From contig CP007051.1 in the NCBI GenBank assembly GCA_000517565.1, forward strand, positions 891,039-955,038: a stretch of DNA of 64,000 nt, read 5' to 3'. Position numbers and translations under genes: made by a program. Below are positions 36,054-44,903 of this stretch, piece by piece. The notes below the pieces were generated by a model. That model ran no database searches and was not told the DNA's origin. It saw only the letters and a program-made list of their open reading frames with translations. Position 1 is the first letter of the stretch. Each line of letters opens with the position of its first letter. This DNA comes from Desulfurella acetivorans A63 (GTDB taxonomy: Bacteria; Campylobacterota_A; Desulfurellia; Desulfurellales; Desulfurellaceae).

Positions 36054-36078
36054 CATTTATTTTTCTAAGTAATATAAG
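36050..36078 (+). promoter_or_regulatory. ilvE promoter overlapping the MBL gene stop
   Basis: TTGACA (36050-36055) includes the TGA stop of the MBL gene. After a 17-nt spacer comes TATAAG (36073-36078). An AAAGGAG ribosome site precedes the ATG at 36111. Confidence 0.65.
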
Positions 36079-36110
36079 ATTAAATAATTTAATTAAGAAA
36101 GGAGTTTGTT

Positions 36111-37199
36111 ATGCAAATAGCGTATCTTTTAAAACCAAAATCTCAAAGAAGAAAAGAACAATTAAAACCTACACAACCCTTACCTTTTGGTCAATTAAGA
36201 ACGGATCACATGTTTTTGATTGATTATGAAGATGGAGAATGGCAAAACGCACGTATTGTACCATATGAGCCATTTACTATATCACCTGGTGCAATTGCAC
36301 TGCACTATGGACAGGCTTTATTTGAAGGTGCAAAAGCTTTTATGCATCCAGATAATGAAATCTATACATTTAGAATAGATAAAAATGCAAAAAGATTAAA
36401 TAAATCAGCCGAAATTCTCTGTATGCCATCCATTGATGAAAACCTTCAAATACAAGCCATACATGCATTGATAGATGTTGATAGATTGTGGTTTCCAATT
36501 CAGAATGGTGCTTCACTATACATTAGGCCATTTATGTTTGCAACTGAAGATTCTTTAGGTGTGCATCCAAGTAAGTCTTATAGATATGCAATCATTTTAT
36601 CACCAAGCGGTCCATACTACCCAGAAGGATTTACCAAACCAATCAGGCTTCTTATAACCAAAAAATTCCACAGAGCTGTAAGCGGTGGCACTGGTGAATC
36701 AAAAGCCGCAGGTAACTATGCCGCATCTTTGAGAGCCGGAGAGTTTGCAAAACAATTTGGCGCAAGCCAGGTTCTTTATTTGGATGCTCAAAATAAATAC
36801 ATTGAAGAAGCTGGGGCAATGAATCATTACCATATAGAAAAAGATGGGACAGTAGTTATACCTGAGTTTACTGATACTGTATTAAGAAGTATTACTTCTG
36901 AATCTATTATTGAATTACAAAACTCTTTAGGACTTAAAGTAATACAAAAAAGAGTTGCTTTAGACGAATTCATTGGAAAAATTAAAAGTAAAGAAATAAT
37001 TGAAGCAGGTGGATTCGGTACAGCAGCTGTAGTATCACCTGTTGGTGAATATGTTTTTGAAGACAATAGTATTTTAACTGTAGGAGATGGTTCTATTGGA
37101 GCATACTCAAGAAAAATTTACGAGTATTATACTGGTTTACAAACAGGAAAAATTGCTGCGCCTAATGGTTGGCTAAAAAAAGTAGAAAAAAGAATTTAA
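36111..37199 (+). CDS. ilvE: Branched-chain amino acid aminotransferase
   Basis: A 362-aa class IV PLP aminotransferase. It has LHYGQALFEGAKAF near residue 65, the PLP-lysine region GGTGESKAAGNYAASL, YIEEAGAMNHY, and the late GGFGTAAVVSPVGEY segment, the arrangement of the long (type II) BCAT. It interconverts Leu/Ile/Val with their 2-oxo acids, matching the adjacent liv uptake genes and the leuCDB genes further on. Own promoter and strong ribosome site. Confidence 0.93.
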   Translation: MQIAYLLKPKSQRRKEQLKPTQPLPFGQLRTDHMFLIDYEDGEWQNARIVPYEPFTISPGAIALHYGQALFEGAKAFMHPDNEIYTFRIDKNAKRLNKSAEILCMPSIDENLQIQAIHALIDVDRLWFPIQNGASLYIRPFMFATEDSLGVHPSKSYRYAIILSPSGPYYPEGFTKPIRLLITKKFHRAVSGGTGESKAAGNYAASLRAGEFAKQFGASQVLYLDAQNKYIEEAGAMNHYHIEKDGTVVIPEFTDTVLRSITSESIIELQNSLGLKVIQKRVALDEFIGKIKSKEIIEAGGFGTAAVVSPVGEYVFEDNSILTVGDGSIGAYSRKIYEYYTGLQTGKIAAPNGWLKKVEKRI

Positions 37200-37203
37200 A
37201 GCT

Positions 37204-38091
37204 TTAAGACGCAAAGCCAGAACTTTGCGTCTTTTTATGCAAAGAATATATATAAATAATCAAAAGTGATAAAATTATAAAAAAAGAACCAATTAAATCT
37301 GTTAAGCTGAATTTTTCATGTAGTTGAATATATGATTCTATCATTGCAAATACAGGTATTGCAAGTGATGACAAACCAACAATGCTTGCTGGGAGTTTTT
37401 TTAATAGAAAAATCCATAAAAACCATGCAAAAGCCGTAGCTATTATACCCGTGTAGAGAATTGCAAAAATCAAATAACTATTTAAAACAACGGTTCTTTG
37501 ATAAGGTATCAAAACATTAAACAAAATAACAACTAAAACGACAAATACCATTTGCCAAAATGTAAGAGAAAATACATCCCAATGAGGATATTTTTCCCAA
37601 ATAATTACAGAAACTACATTGCCAATACCCCAGCTTACACCATATAGTATTGCGAATAAATATCCAAAAACACTTGCCCTGAAATACCAGGGCTGCATTA
37701 TAAGTATCAGCCCTATAAAAGATAAGCTAATGGGAATATATTTTATTTTTTCCAGCTTTGTTTTTAAAATTAATCTTTCTAATAATATTGTCCAAAAAGG
37801 CATAATATAGCCCAAAACAGTTACTTTGCCAGCAGATGAGTAAACCAAAGCCAAATTGTAAAAAACAACAGGCAAAGCATTTTGAAATAAACCCAGTAAA
37901 AAAGCCCATTTTATACTTTTTGGTTTTTCAAGTTTTTTCATAAATGCTGTAATTAAAAATAAAAACAAAAATCCCACTAAAACTCGCCAAAGTGTAAATT
38001 CAAAAGGACCAATATAGTTTAGTGCAATCTTTGTAACAACAGCAGTATACGACCAACCAAGGATTAATAAAACAAAAGCAACATACAGCAT
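37204..38091 (-). CDS. EamA/DMT family transporter
   Basis: A 295-aa membrane protein with about ten helices in two EamA repeats. It begins VAFVLLILGWSYTAVVTKIAL and includes FTLWRVLVGF, LGFFQN-like and GLSSLAIPVFAM segments typical of drug/metabolite exporters. The substrate is unknown; amino acid or metabolite export would fit. Last gene of the SQR-like/amidase/EamA strand; it starts 3 bp after the amidase stop. The codons at its 3' end form the terminator stem shared with ilvE. Confidence 0.85.
   Translation of the reverse strand: MLYVAFVLLILGWSYTAVVTKIALNYIGPFEFTLWRVLVGFLFLFLITAFMKKLEKPKSIKWAFLLGLFQNALPVVFYNLALVYSSAGKVTVLGYIMPFWTILLERLILKTKLEKIKYIPISLSFIGLILIMQPWYFRASVFGYLFAILYGVSWGIGNVVSVIIWEKYPHWDVFSLTFWQMVFVVLVVILFNVLIPYQRTVVLNSYLIFAILYTGIIATAFAWFLWIFLLKKLPASIVGLSSLAIPVFAMIESYIQLHEKFSLTDLIGSFFIILSLLIIYIYSLHKKTQSSGFAS
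37206..37236 (+). terminator. Terminator between convergent ilvE and EamA genes
   Basis: AAGACGCAAAG (37206-37216) and CTTTGCGTCTT (37223-37233) pair over 11 bp with a 6-nt loop and run into T residues. The stem lies inside the last codons of the convergent EamA gene. It can therefore stop ilvE transcripts and probably those of the EamA gene too. Confidence 0.8.
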
Positions 38092-38094
38092 ATC

Positions 38095-39564
38095 TTATTC
38101 TTTTATTTGCCTAAACCAAACAGGCGTATCTTCAAGTTGTTTTGCTAATTTAAATAATATATGATCGTTTGCATAAGATGACATAAATTGAACGCCAAGC
38201 GGTATATTTTGTGAGCTAATTCCAGCTGGAATACTCATTGCAGGCAATCCAGTTTGATTTGCAAGTTGCGTAAATGGAAATACACTTAATTGCTTAAAAG
38301 CTATCTTTTTTATAATTGGTTTTATATATGAGCTTAGATTAACTGAGGATATGGTTTTTAATGCTAATTCTTCAAAGCTTGATGGTAATAAACTACCTAA
38401 TTTTATATGAGGATTTGCAAGTGTTGGTGTCATATAAATATCGTATTGTTCAAAAAAACCTCGCATTAGATAAGCTGTTTGATCCCAGAAATGCTTTATA
38501 TAAACATTCAATTTTGAATGAAGACTATCACCAATTTTTGCAAGTATGTATGTAGAAGGTTCAACATCGTTAATTGTAATCTTTCTATGTAATTTGTTTT
38601 CGAGATAATCTAATAAAAATGATGTTTCTATAAACATAGCATCAATGTATGTATCGTATAGTCTGGCAAAATCTAGCTGCGGTTGTGTTTCTTCTACCGT
38701 ATGACCTAAGTCTTCCAATGTTTTTGCTACTTTATAAGTTACTTCTATTATTTGACTATCTACATTGCCAAGATATGAATTGGTATTTAAAGCAATTTTA
38801 AGTGGCTTTAATGGCTTATCTAGCTCTTTGAAAAATGATTCAACTGGTTTTTGACAATAAATTGGGCCGTCAAAACCATATTCCACATCTAGAAAAAATG
38901 CACTATCCCTTACAGTTTTTGTTAAAACATGATTTACAACTAGACCCATCCATGCATCAAAAAACTCGCTACCCATTGGTGTAAAATACCTTGAAGGTTT
39001 AAAACCAAATAATCCACACATAGAGGCAGGAATCCTGATTGAGCCACCACCATCGTTACCAGTAGCCACACTAACCATCCCGCTTGCCACACTTGCAGCT
39101 GAACCACCACTTGAGCCACCAGGTGAATATGCTGAATTAAAAGGGTTTCTTGTAGGACCAAATAGTTTCGGTTCGGTTGTTCCCATTAAAGCAAACTCAG
39201 GAACATTTGTTTTCCCTAACACAATACATCCTGCATCTAAAAGTCTCTTTACAAATGTAGATGTTTCTTTAGAAATATAGTTTTTTAAAAGTCTTGAGCC
39301 CATAGTTGAGCATGTATTTTCAATTTCATGCAAACTGTCCTTTAGTAAAATTACTACACCATAAAGCGGTGCACTTTTATCAGATGTTTCTATTTGTTTT
39401 TTCGCTAAATCGTAATGAGTACATATAACTGCATTGAGTGTGGGATTTAATTTTTCAATTTTTTCTATAGCTGCTTCTAATACTTCAAATGGGCTAACTT
39501 CTTTTTTTGTTATAAGACGAGCAATATCTATAGCATCATACTTTACATATTCATTTAATTTCAT
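38095..39564 (-). CDS. Amidase-signature family amidase
   Basis: A 489-aa enzyme of the amidase-signature family. The Ser-cisSer-Lys triad is visible: the Lys in VVILLKDSLH, the cis-Ser in SPGGSSGGSAASVASG and the nucleophile in GNDGGGSIRIPAS. GatA and non-specific amidases share these marks. The low similarity around the tRNA-binding C-terminus and the absence of gatB/gatC nearby favour a small-molecule amidase (inference). ATG 39564 is the real start, because the -10 box ends 6 nt upstream and no ribosome site is seen. Confidence 0.85.
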   Translation of the reverse strand: MKLNEYVKYDAIDIARLITKKEVSPFEVLEAAIEKIEKLNPTLNAVICTHYDLAKKQIETSDKSAPLYGVVILLKDSLHEIENTCSTMGSRLLKNYISKETSTFVKRLLDAGCIVLGKTNVPEFALMGTTEPKLFGPTRNPFNSAYSPGGSSGGSAASVASGMVSVATGNDGGGSIRIPASMCGLFGFKPSRYFTPMGSEFFDAWMGLVVNHVLTKTVRDSAFFLDVEYGFDGPIYCQKPVESFFKELDKPLKPLKIALNTNSYLGNVDSQIIEVTYKVAKTLEDLGHTVEETQPQLDFARLYDTYIDAMFIETSFLLDYLENKLHRKITINDVEPSTYILAKIGDSLHSKLNVYIKHFWDQTAYLMRGFFEQYDIYMTPTLANPHIKLGSLLPSSFEELALKTISSVNLSSYIKPIIKKIAFKQLSVFPFTQLANQTGLPAMSIPAGISSQNIPLGVQFMSSYANDHILFKLAKQLEDTPVWFRQIKE

Positions 39565-39570
39565 ATTAAT

Positions 39571-39599
39571 ATTATACAATATTTAAAAAATTAATTCAA
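39571..39599 (-). promoter_or_regulatory. Promoter giving a leaderless amidase mRNA
   Basis: Minus strand TTGAAT (39599-39594), 17-nt spacer, TATAAT (39576-39571). The seventh nucleotide after the -10 is the A of the ATG at 39564. Confidence 0.65.
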
Positions 39600-39609
39600 G
39601 CTTATAAAG

Positions 39610-40830
39610 CTACTTATTGCAGCACTTTTCTAAAAATTTGCTTAAATATTCCTCAGATAATCTTGGGGGCATTTTGCCATGAGAATAAAAGTAATATGCA
39701 TCAAAACCCATTTTCATGAATTTCGGTATTTTACCACTAAGTGTTAAATCTCTATTTCCTCCATACATCCAGTCTGATAAAATTAAAGTTGCATTTTCTC
39801 CTCTATTCATGATACATAAAATTTCTGGTTTAAATGGTACAATTACATTTTTTTGCGTGATTTCGCTTATAATAACGCTTGCTGCTGTATAAGATTGCCT
39901 AACTGCAATATGACCTAACTTTGGCATCGAAGAAGCATTTATATCACCTGCTGCAAAAATATTTCCGTAATTAATATGTCTCATATATTTATCTGTAGGA
40001 ATAAAACCAGCTTCATCAGTTAAATTTGAATCGATAAGAAATTGAGGTCCTTTGTATGGTGGAATAATTATAGCCATATCACACTCAAGTTTTGTAGAGT
40101 CTTCAAATTCTATATATTCTTTATCAATGCGCTTTAAAACTTTATTGGTTACCACATTAATATTACTTTTTTTAATTATCAGCTCCATATCTTTGTGAAC
40201 TTTTTCGCCTACATCTTCAAAAAAGATCTCACCTGGCGTAAAAACTGTAATACTTGTTTCGTGTCTTCTATTGTGTTTTCTTAGATAATAGTCAAGCATA
40301 AACATAATTTCGCCAATTGGTCCTTCGCATGGTGCAGCAAGTGTCTTTACAGTTGATGCACTACCCCACTTTGTAAGACAGGCTCCAATAACTATTTTTT
40401 TACCAATAGACGATGCTCTTCTATCTAAAAATCTTAACGCTTGTGTATAATCGCATATAGAATAACCATACTCACTAAAACCTTCTATTGCATCATAATC
40501 CTTAACAGCCCCAACACTTATTAATAGATAATCATAATCAACAATGGTATCATCTGTTAAAATAACTTGATTTAATTGCGGTTTTATTAATTTAACTTCT
40601 TTTCTTATAAATTTATGATTGAATTTTTCAATAGTTGAACCAATTGGTATAAGTGCTTCATTTAAAGCCCTTTCTCCAAAGGCAACTTCAGGTAAAATTG
40701 GCTTTGATAGACTAAAAACACTCGAATCAATAACAGTAAGCTCGATTTTTTCATTTATTTTTTTTACTAAACTGTAAAATGCTCCAAATCCAGCAAAACC
40801 ACACCCCAAAATAACAATCTTTGGCTTCAT
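39610..40830 (-). CDS. Sulfide:quinone oxidoreductase-like flavoprotein
   Basis: A 406-aa FAD protein. The Rossmann dinucleotide fold starts IVILGCGFAGFGAFY, the second FAD motif is NIFAAGDINASSMPKLGHIA, and cysteines lie in IGACLTKW, LAAPCEGPIGE and EILCIMNRGE, near the redox-Cys positions of SQR enzymes. It probably oxidises sulfide or a polysulfide/thiol and reduces quinone at the membrane. A type II NADH dehydrogenase or other SQR-like reductase cannot be excluded. The protein ends in a vicinal cysteine pair (KCCNK). It is transcribed divergently from tauE-doxDA. Confidence 0.78.
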   Translation of the reverse strand: MKPKIVILGCGFAGFGAFYSLVKKINEKIELTVIDSSVFSLSKPILPEVAFGERALNEALIPIGSTIEKFNHKFIRKEVKLIKPQLNQVILTDDTIVDYDYLLISVGAVKDYDAIEGFSEYGYSICDYTQALRFLDRRASSIGKKIVIGACLTKWGSASTVKTLAAPCEGPIGEIMFMLDYYLRKHNRRHETSITVFTPGEIFFEDVGEKVHKDMELIIKKSNINVVTNKVLKRIDKEYIEFEDSTKLECDMAIIIPPYKGPQFLIDSNLTDEAGFIPTDKYMRHINYGNIFAAGDINASSMPKLGHIAVRQSYTAASVIISEITQKNVIVPFKPEILCIMNRGENATLILSDWMYGGNRDLTLSGKIPKFMKMGFDAYYFYSHGKMPPRLSEEYLSKFLEKCCNK

Positions 40831-40860
40831 AATAAGCCTCCCAATCTATAAGATATTTAA

Positions 40861-40889
40861 ATACTAACAAATGTAACAAAAATTGTCAA
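40861..40889 (-). promoter_or_regulatory. Promoter of the SQR-like gene
   Basis: Minus strand TTGACA (40889-40884), 17-nt spacer, TAGTAT (40866-40861). The leader carries a GGGAGG ribosome site. It faces away from the tauE promoter. Confidence 0.65.
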
Positions 40890-40913
40890 GTTTTTAAAAA
40901 ATTATTAATTATA

Positions 40914-40942
40914 TTGACAAAAAAAATTTAAACGATTAATAT
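40914..40942 (+). promoter_or_regulatory. Promoter of tauE-doxDA, leaderless at tauE
   Basis: TTGACA (40914-40919), 17-nt spacer, TAATAT (40937-40942). The ATG at 40950 begins 8 nt after the -10 box with no ribosome site, so translation of the first gene is probably leaderless. Confidence 0.6.
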
Positions 40943-40949
40943 TGCTTAT

Positions 40950-41732
40950 ATGGAATTAATCTATGGTACTATAATTGGTTTAACGCTTGGTTTAACTGGT
41001 GCTGGTGGCTCAATTATAACTATACCTATACTGCTTTATTTGCTTGATATGAATGTTCATAGTGCAACAGGGACAAGCCTGGTTGTTGTTGGTGTAGGCT
41101 CTTTGGCTGGTGCTATACAATACATGCTTGGCAAGCAAAAGTACGTGCACTGGAAAATATCTATTGTATTTTCTATAGCTGGTATATTTGGTGCATTTTT
41201 AGGTTCTTACATAAATTCTTTGCTGCCAGCAAAAATTATACTGTTTGGATTTTCTGCATTGATGCTAATTATTGGCATACTAATGCTAAGGCAAAAAGAA
41301 TACCAAAATAAAAAAGAATGTGAACAACAAATAAGTCTAAAAAACATAAAAGGTTTAAGCGCATGGTCGAAGTTTGTTTTGGCAGGTTTTGGTATTGGTT
41401 TGATGACCGGATTTTTTGGTGTAGGTGGTGGTTTTTTAATAGTACCAACGCTTGTTTTGATTTTAGATTTTCCAATGAAAGATGCCATTGCAACAAGCCT
41501 CTTAGTTATTGCCTTAAATTGCTTATGGGGTATTCTTTCAAGACTTAGTGGCGTAGGTTCAATAGAAATAACCCAAGCAATATACATAAGCGTGGGTGCG
41601 ATTATTGGTATGGCCATTGGTGTAGTTATTGCAAAAAGAATAAAAGCAAACTATTTAACAAGAATTTTTTCATATTTTGTTATAATACTTGCTTTTTATA
41701 TGTTTGCAAGAACACTTGGTTTAATACATTAA
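40950..41732 (+). CDS. TauE/SafE family anion exporter
   Basis: A 260-aa membrane protein with about eight helices in two repeats. Each repeat contains the family's glycine-rich motif: LTGAGGSIITIPIL and GFFGVGGGFLIVPTLVL. ATGTSLVVVG and ATSLLVIALN follow at equivalent places. The family exports sulfite, sulfoacetate and related sulfur anions. Next to doxDA, export of sulfite or thiosulfate-derived anions is a reasonable inference. Confidence 0.85.
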   Translation: MELIYGTIIGLTLGLTGAGGSIITIPILLYLLDMNVHSATGTSLVVVGVGSLAGAIQYMLGKQKYVHWKISIVFSIAGIFGAFLGSYINSLLPAKIILFGFSALMLIIGILMLRQKEYQNKKECEQQISLKNIKGLSAWSKFVLAGFGIGLMTGFFGVGGGFLIVPTLVLILDFPMKDAIATSLLVIALNCLWGILSRLSGVGSIEITQAIYISVGAIIGMAIGVVIAKRIKANYLTRIFSYFVIILAFYMFARTLGLIH

Positions 41733-41746
41733 TATTTGGAGGTTTG

Positions 41747-42763
41747 ATGGCTACAGACAAATCTTTTTCATTTAAAAGCATATCAACCCTGGCAACGCCT
41801 ATCAGGCTTGTGCTTGGATGGCAATTTTTTAGTGCATTTCTAAGAAGAGTTGTAAATGATCCACAAAAACTTGATCCAAATTCGCCTGCATTTATGGGGC
41901 ACGCATTTAATCACTTTTTGCCTCATGCGCTATTTATTAAACCGATGATTGAATACCTTATTACACAACCTCATTTGCTTTATGTTTTTTTGGTAACATT
42001 TACAATAATAGAAGGTTTAGTTGGCATTGGTTTGTTATTGGGTTTGTTTACAAGACTTTCTGCTATTGGAGCAACGCTTTTATCTTTTGGAATTTTGCTT
42101 GGCTCTGGCTGGCTTGGCTCAACCTGTGTAGATGAATGGCAGATTGGTGTAGCAGGCATATCAAGCGGTCTTGTTATCTTTAGTTTAGGTGGGGGTTTAT
42201 TTTCACTTGATAATATGTTTTTTAAAAATAAAAATTCAAAACTCCTTGGATATTTGGCTTCAAATAACTTAAAAACTAATGAGTCTTCTTTTAAAACAGA
42301 GGCTTTGATTTTTAGTATTATAGCTATGTTTATAACACTATATACTTATCAGGCCCTTCATGGTGGCTTATACGGTAAATTGTACAATTTATCAAAAATA
42401 CCAAAGATTGAAATTTTAAATGCACATCTCAAAAAAAATGGTGAGTTAAATTTAACTATTTATCGCACAAATGGTCCTGATACTTACGGTGCTTTTATTG
42501 AAGAAATAGCTCTTCTTGATGAAAAAGGCAAAGTAGTTGAAACAATAAATCCAAACAATCAAAATTTATTTAAAAATGATATAAAAAATTTTTACTTTAA
42601 TAAAATTGAGCCAAACAAATTTTCACTTGTTATACCACTTGGAGCAAAAGCCACAATAAATATCAAGCCAACAGGCAACATATCACTTAAAAAAGATTAT
42701 TATACAGTAGAGTTAACCGATGTTAGCGGTTTGAAATGGTCTAAGAAAATAAACTTAGATTAA
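41747..42763 (+). CDS. doxD: Thiosulfate:quinone oxidoreductase, fused DoxD-DoxA
   Basis: A 338-aa protein. Residues about 1-175 are DoxD, a DoxX-like four-helix membrane domain (RLVLGWQFFSAFLRRV, then GLLLGLFTRLSAIGATLLSFGILLGSGW). After a linker and a single helix (about 185-205), residues about 210-338 form a periplasmic DoxA-like beta domain (RTNGPDTYGAFIEEI). TQO oxidises thiosulfate to tetrathionate and passes electrons to quinone. ATG 41747 has a GGAGG site; a TTG at 41744 is rejected. Its end overlaps the engB 3' end by 23 bp. Confidence 0.85.
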   Translation: MATDKSFSFKSISTLATPIRLVLGWQFFSAFLRRVVNDPQKLDPNSPAFMGHAFNHFLPHALFIKPMIEYLITQPHLLYVFLVTFTIIEGLVGIGLLLGLFTRLSAIGATLLSFGILLGSGWLGSTCVDEWQIGVAGISSGLVIFSLGGGLFSLDNMFFKNKNSKLLGYLASNNLKTNESSFKTEALIFSIIAMFITLYTYQALHGGLYGKLYNLSKIPKIEILNAHLKKNGELNLTIYRTNGPDTYGAFIEEIALLDEKGKVVETINPNNQNLFKNDIKNFYFNKIEPNKFSLVIPLGAKATINIKPTGNISLKKDYYTVELTDVSGLKWSKKINLD

Positions 42764-43337
42764 AACTAATATCACAAGCTTGCTCAATTAATTGGGCAAG
42801 CTTGTCTATACCTTTATGATATGTAGATGATGTTTTAATGTATTTTATGTTTAATGTTTCAATGGCTTTTTTTGTTTTAGCAAGATGAGATTGGCTTGCT
42901 TTATCTATTTTTGTAAGCACAATTACAGTACTTAAATTATTATACTTAAGCCAATTTAAAAAGATCTCATCGCTAGGCATTATTGATACCTTTGTATCTA
43001 TAAGCAAAAAAATCAACCGCAACATATTGGCATTTAGCAAATAGTTTTCTATAGGTTTTTGCCAGGCATTGACCATGGATTTTGAACGCTTTGCAAAACC
43101 ATACCCTGGCAAATCAACAAGGTAAAATTTTTCATCAACCAAAAAAACATTTATTGTTGTGGTTTTTCCTGGAGTTTTGCTTACTTTAGCTATTTTTTGA
43201 TTTAAAATAGCATTTATCAGCGAAGATTTACCTACATTGCTTCTTCCGCAAAAAACAAACTGAGGTAATTCAAGCCTTGTGGGAGCTTCTAAAAAGCTAC
43301 CCACAAATTTTACTTTTTTAAAATAAGCTTGTTTCAT
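42741..43337 (-). CDS. engB: Ribosome biogenesis GTPase EngB/YsxC
   Basis: A 198-aa TRAFAC GTPase required for assembly of the large ribosomal subunit. G1 is GRSNVGKSS, G3 is DLPGYG (with FAKRSK after it) and G4 is TKID. The N-terminal ARFVGSF-like start (KKVKFVGSFLEAPTRLELPQFVFCGRSN) is typical. Its start overlaps the leuB stop by 4 bp. Confidence 0.95.
   Translation of the reverse strand: MKQAYFKKVKFVGSFLEAPTRLELPQFVFCGRSNVGKSSLINAILNQKIAKVSKTPGKTTTINVFLVDEKFYLVDLPGYGFAKRSKSMVNAWQKPIENYLLNANMLRLIFLLIDTKVSIMPSDEIFLNWLKYNNLSTVIVLTKIDKASQSHLAKTKKAIETLNIKYIKTSSTYHKGIDKLAQLIEQACDISFNLSLFS
42774..42805 (+). terminator. Hairpin downstream of doxDA, inside engB
   Basis: ACAAGCTTGCTCAAT (42774-42788) pairs with ATTGGGCAAGCTTGT (42791-42805) with one T-G wobble. 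It starts 10 bp after the doxDA stop and lies within the last codons of convergent engB. A U-tract is missing. Confidence 0.5.
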
Positions 43338-44407
43338 ACCTCATGGATTGCTTTTGCTATTAGATCACCCATTTGTGCTGTGTTGACCTTTTTATCTGAG
43401 TTTGTTGCAATATCTGGCGTTCTATATCCCATTTTTAATACCAAGCTGACTGCATCTTCAACACATTTTGCTTCTTTATCAAGCTTAAGACCATATTTTA
43501 AAAGCATTGCAAGTGATTCAATCTGAGCTATTGGATTTGCAATACCAAGCCCTGCAATATCTGGAGCAGATCCATGTATTGGCTCAAACAATCCAACCTT
43601 GCCTCCCACAGATGCACTGGCAAGCATACCAATAGAACCTGTTAACATACTTGCTTCATCACTTAGTATATCACCAAATATGTTACCAGTTACAATTACG
43701 TCGAATTGCTTTGGGTTTCTAACAAGTTGCATCGCAGCATTATCAACATACATGTGATTTAGCTCTACATCGGGGTAATCTTTGGATACATCTATTACTA
43801 TATCACGCCAGAATTGTGATACTTCAAGAACATTTGCTTTATCTACACTTGTTAATTTTTTTCTTCTTTGTCTTGCGATTTCAAATGCGAGTTTGGCTAT
43901 GCGTCTGACCTCTTCATCTGTGTAAACCATTGTATTGAAAGCTTTTTTTCTATCTTGGCTAAAACCCCTTGGCTCACCAAAATAAATCCCCCCCGTTAGT
44001 TCTCTAACTACAATTAAATCAATTCCTTCAATGACTTCTCTTTTAAGCGTTGATGCATCGACAAGCTCATTAAATACCTTTGCAGGCCTTAAATTTGCAA
44101 AAGCGCCTAAAGCTTTTCTGATTCCCAAAAGACCTGCTTCTGGCTTTAAATGATGTGGCAGGTTTTCCCATTTTGGACCACCTACAGAACCAAAAAATAA
44201 CGCATCTGTTGACAATATCGTATCAATTGTTTCTTGTGTTAGCGGTACTCCAAATTTATCAATTGAACAGCCGCCTACATCCACATACTTATACTCAAAA
44301 GTATGATTAAATTTCTTTGCTACTTCTTCTAAAACCTTAATGCCTTCCTTTACAATCTCTGGACCAATGCCATCGCCTTCCATTACGGAAATTACAAATT
44401 TACTCAT
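43334..44407 (-). CDS. leuB: 3-isopropylmalate dehydrogenase
   Basis: A 357-aa NAD-dependent decarboxylating dehydrogenase of leucine synthesis. Motifs are VMEGDGIGPEIV, LRKALGAFANLRPA-type substrate residues (GIRKALGAFANLRPAK), VRELTGGIYFGEPRG, ILSDEASMLTGSIGMLASAS and FEPIHGSAPDIAGLGIANP. LeuB is preferred over related isocitrate dehydrogenases because of the adjoining leuC and leuD. leuD ends 1 bp upstream. Confidence 0.95.
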   Translation of the reverse strand: MSKFVISVMEGDGIGPEIVKEGIKVLEEVAKKFNHTFEYKYVDVGGCSIDKFGVPLTQETIDTILSTDALFFGSVGGPKWENLPHHLKPEAGLLGIRKALGAFANLRPAKVFNELVDASTLKREVIEGIDLIVVRELTGGIYFGEPRGFSQDRKKAFNTMVYTDEEVRRIAKLAFEIARQRRKKLTSVDKANVLEVSQFWRDIVIDVSKDYPDVELNHMYVDNAAMQLVRNPKQFDVIVTGNIFGDILSDEASMLTGSIGMLASASVGGKVGLFEPIHGSAPDIAGLGIANPIAQIESLAMLLKYGLKLDKEAKCVEDAVSLVLKMGYRTPDIATNSDKKVNTAQMGDLIAKAIHEV

Positions 44408-44408
44408 T

Positions 44409-44903
44409 TTAAGCTCCTTTTTGAATCATTTTTTTTGCATAATTAAACAAACCGCCGCTTTCAATCAACTCTTGCATGAATTCTGGTATAGCTGTTGCCT
44501 GGTATGTTTCGTTTTTTGTTTTATTGAAAATTTTACCAGTTTTTGTATCTATTTCTAAAGTGTCACCTTCACTGATTTTGTCTGTTTCGGGTAACTCTAA
44601 AATTGTTAAACCTATATTAAAAGCATTCCTGTAAAATATCCTTGCAAATGACTTTGCTATAACGCAGGATATACCAGCTGCTTTTATAGCAATAGGTGCA
44701 TGTTCTCTAGATGAGCCGCTTCCAAAATTAAAACCTGCAACAATACAATCACCTTTTTGCGCTTTTTTTACAAAATCTGGATCTGCATCTTCCATACAAT
44801 GTTTGGCAAGTTCAGCTTCATCAGAAGTATTTAAATACCTTGCAGGTATAATTAAATCTGTATCAATATTATCTCCAAATTTCCATACTTTTGCAACAAT
44901 CAT
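44409..44903 (-). CDS. leuD: 3-isopropylmalate dehydratase small subunit
   Basis: A 164-aa subunit that swivels over the LeuC active site. [17 protein letters not shown] opens the protein, then [22 protein letters not shown], the substrate-binding loop, and [14 protein letters not shown]. This compact form pairs with the ~420-aa homoaconitase-type LeuC found upstream. It overlaps leuC by 4 bp (ATGA). Confidence 0.95.
   Translation of the reverse strand: MIVAKVWKFGDNIDTDLIIPARYLNTSDEAELAKHCMEDADPDFVKKAQKGDCIVAGFNFGSGSSREHAPIAIKAAGISCVIAKSFARIFYRNAFNIGLTILELPETDKISEGDTLEIDTKTGKIFNKTKNETYQATAIPEFMQELIESGGLFNYAKKMIQKGA

Noticed and set aside
40861-40949. Regulator binding site in the SQR/TauE gap
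   Set aside because: Only the two promoters are visible; no convincing operator dyad was found.
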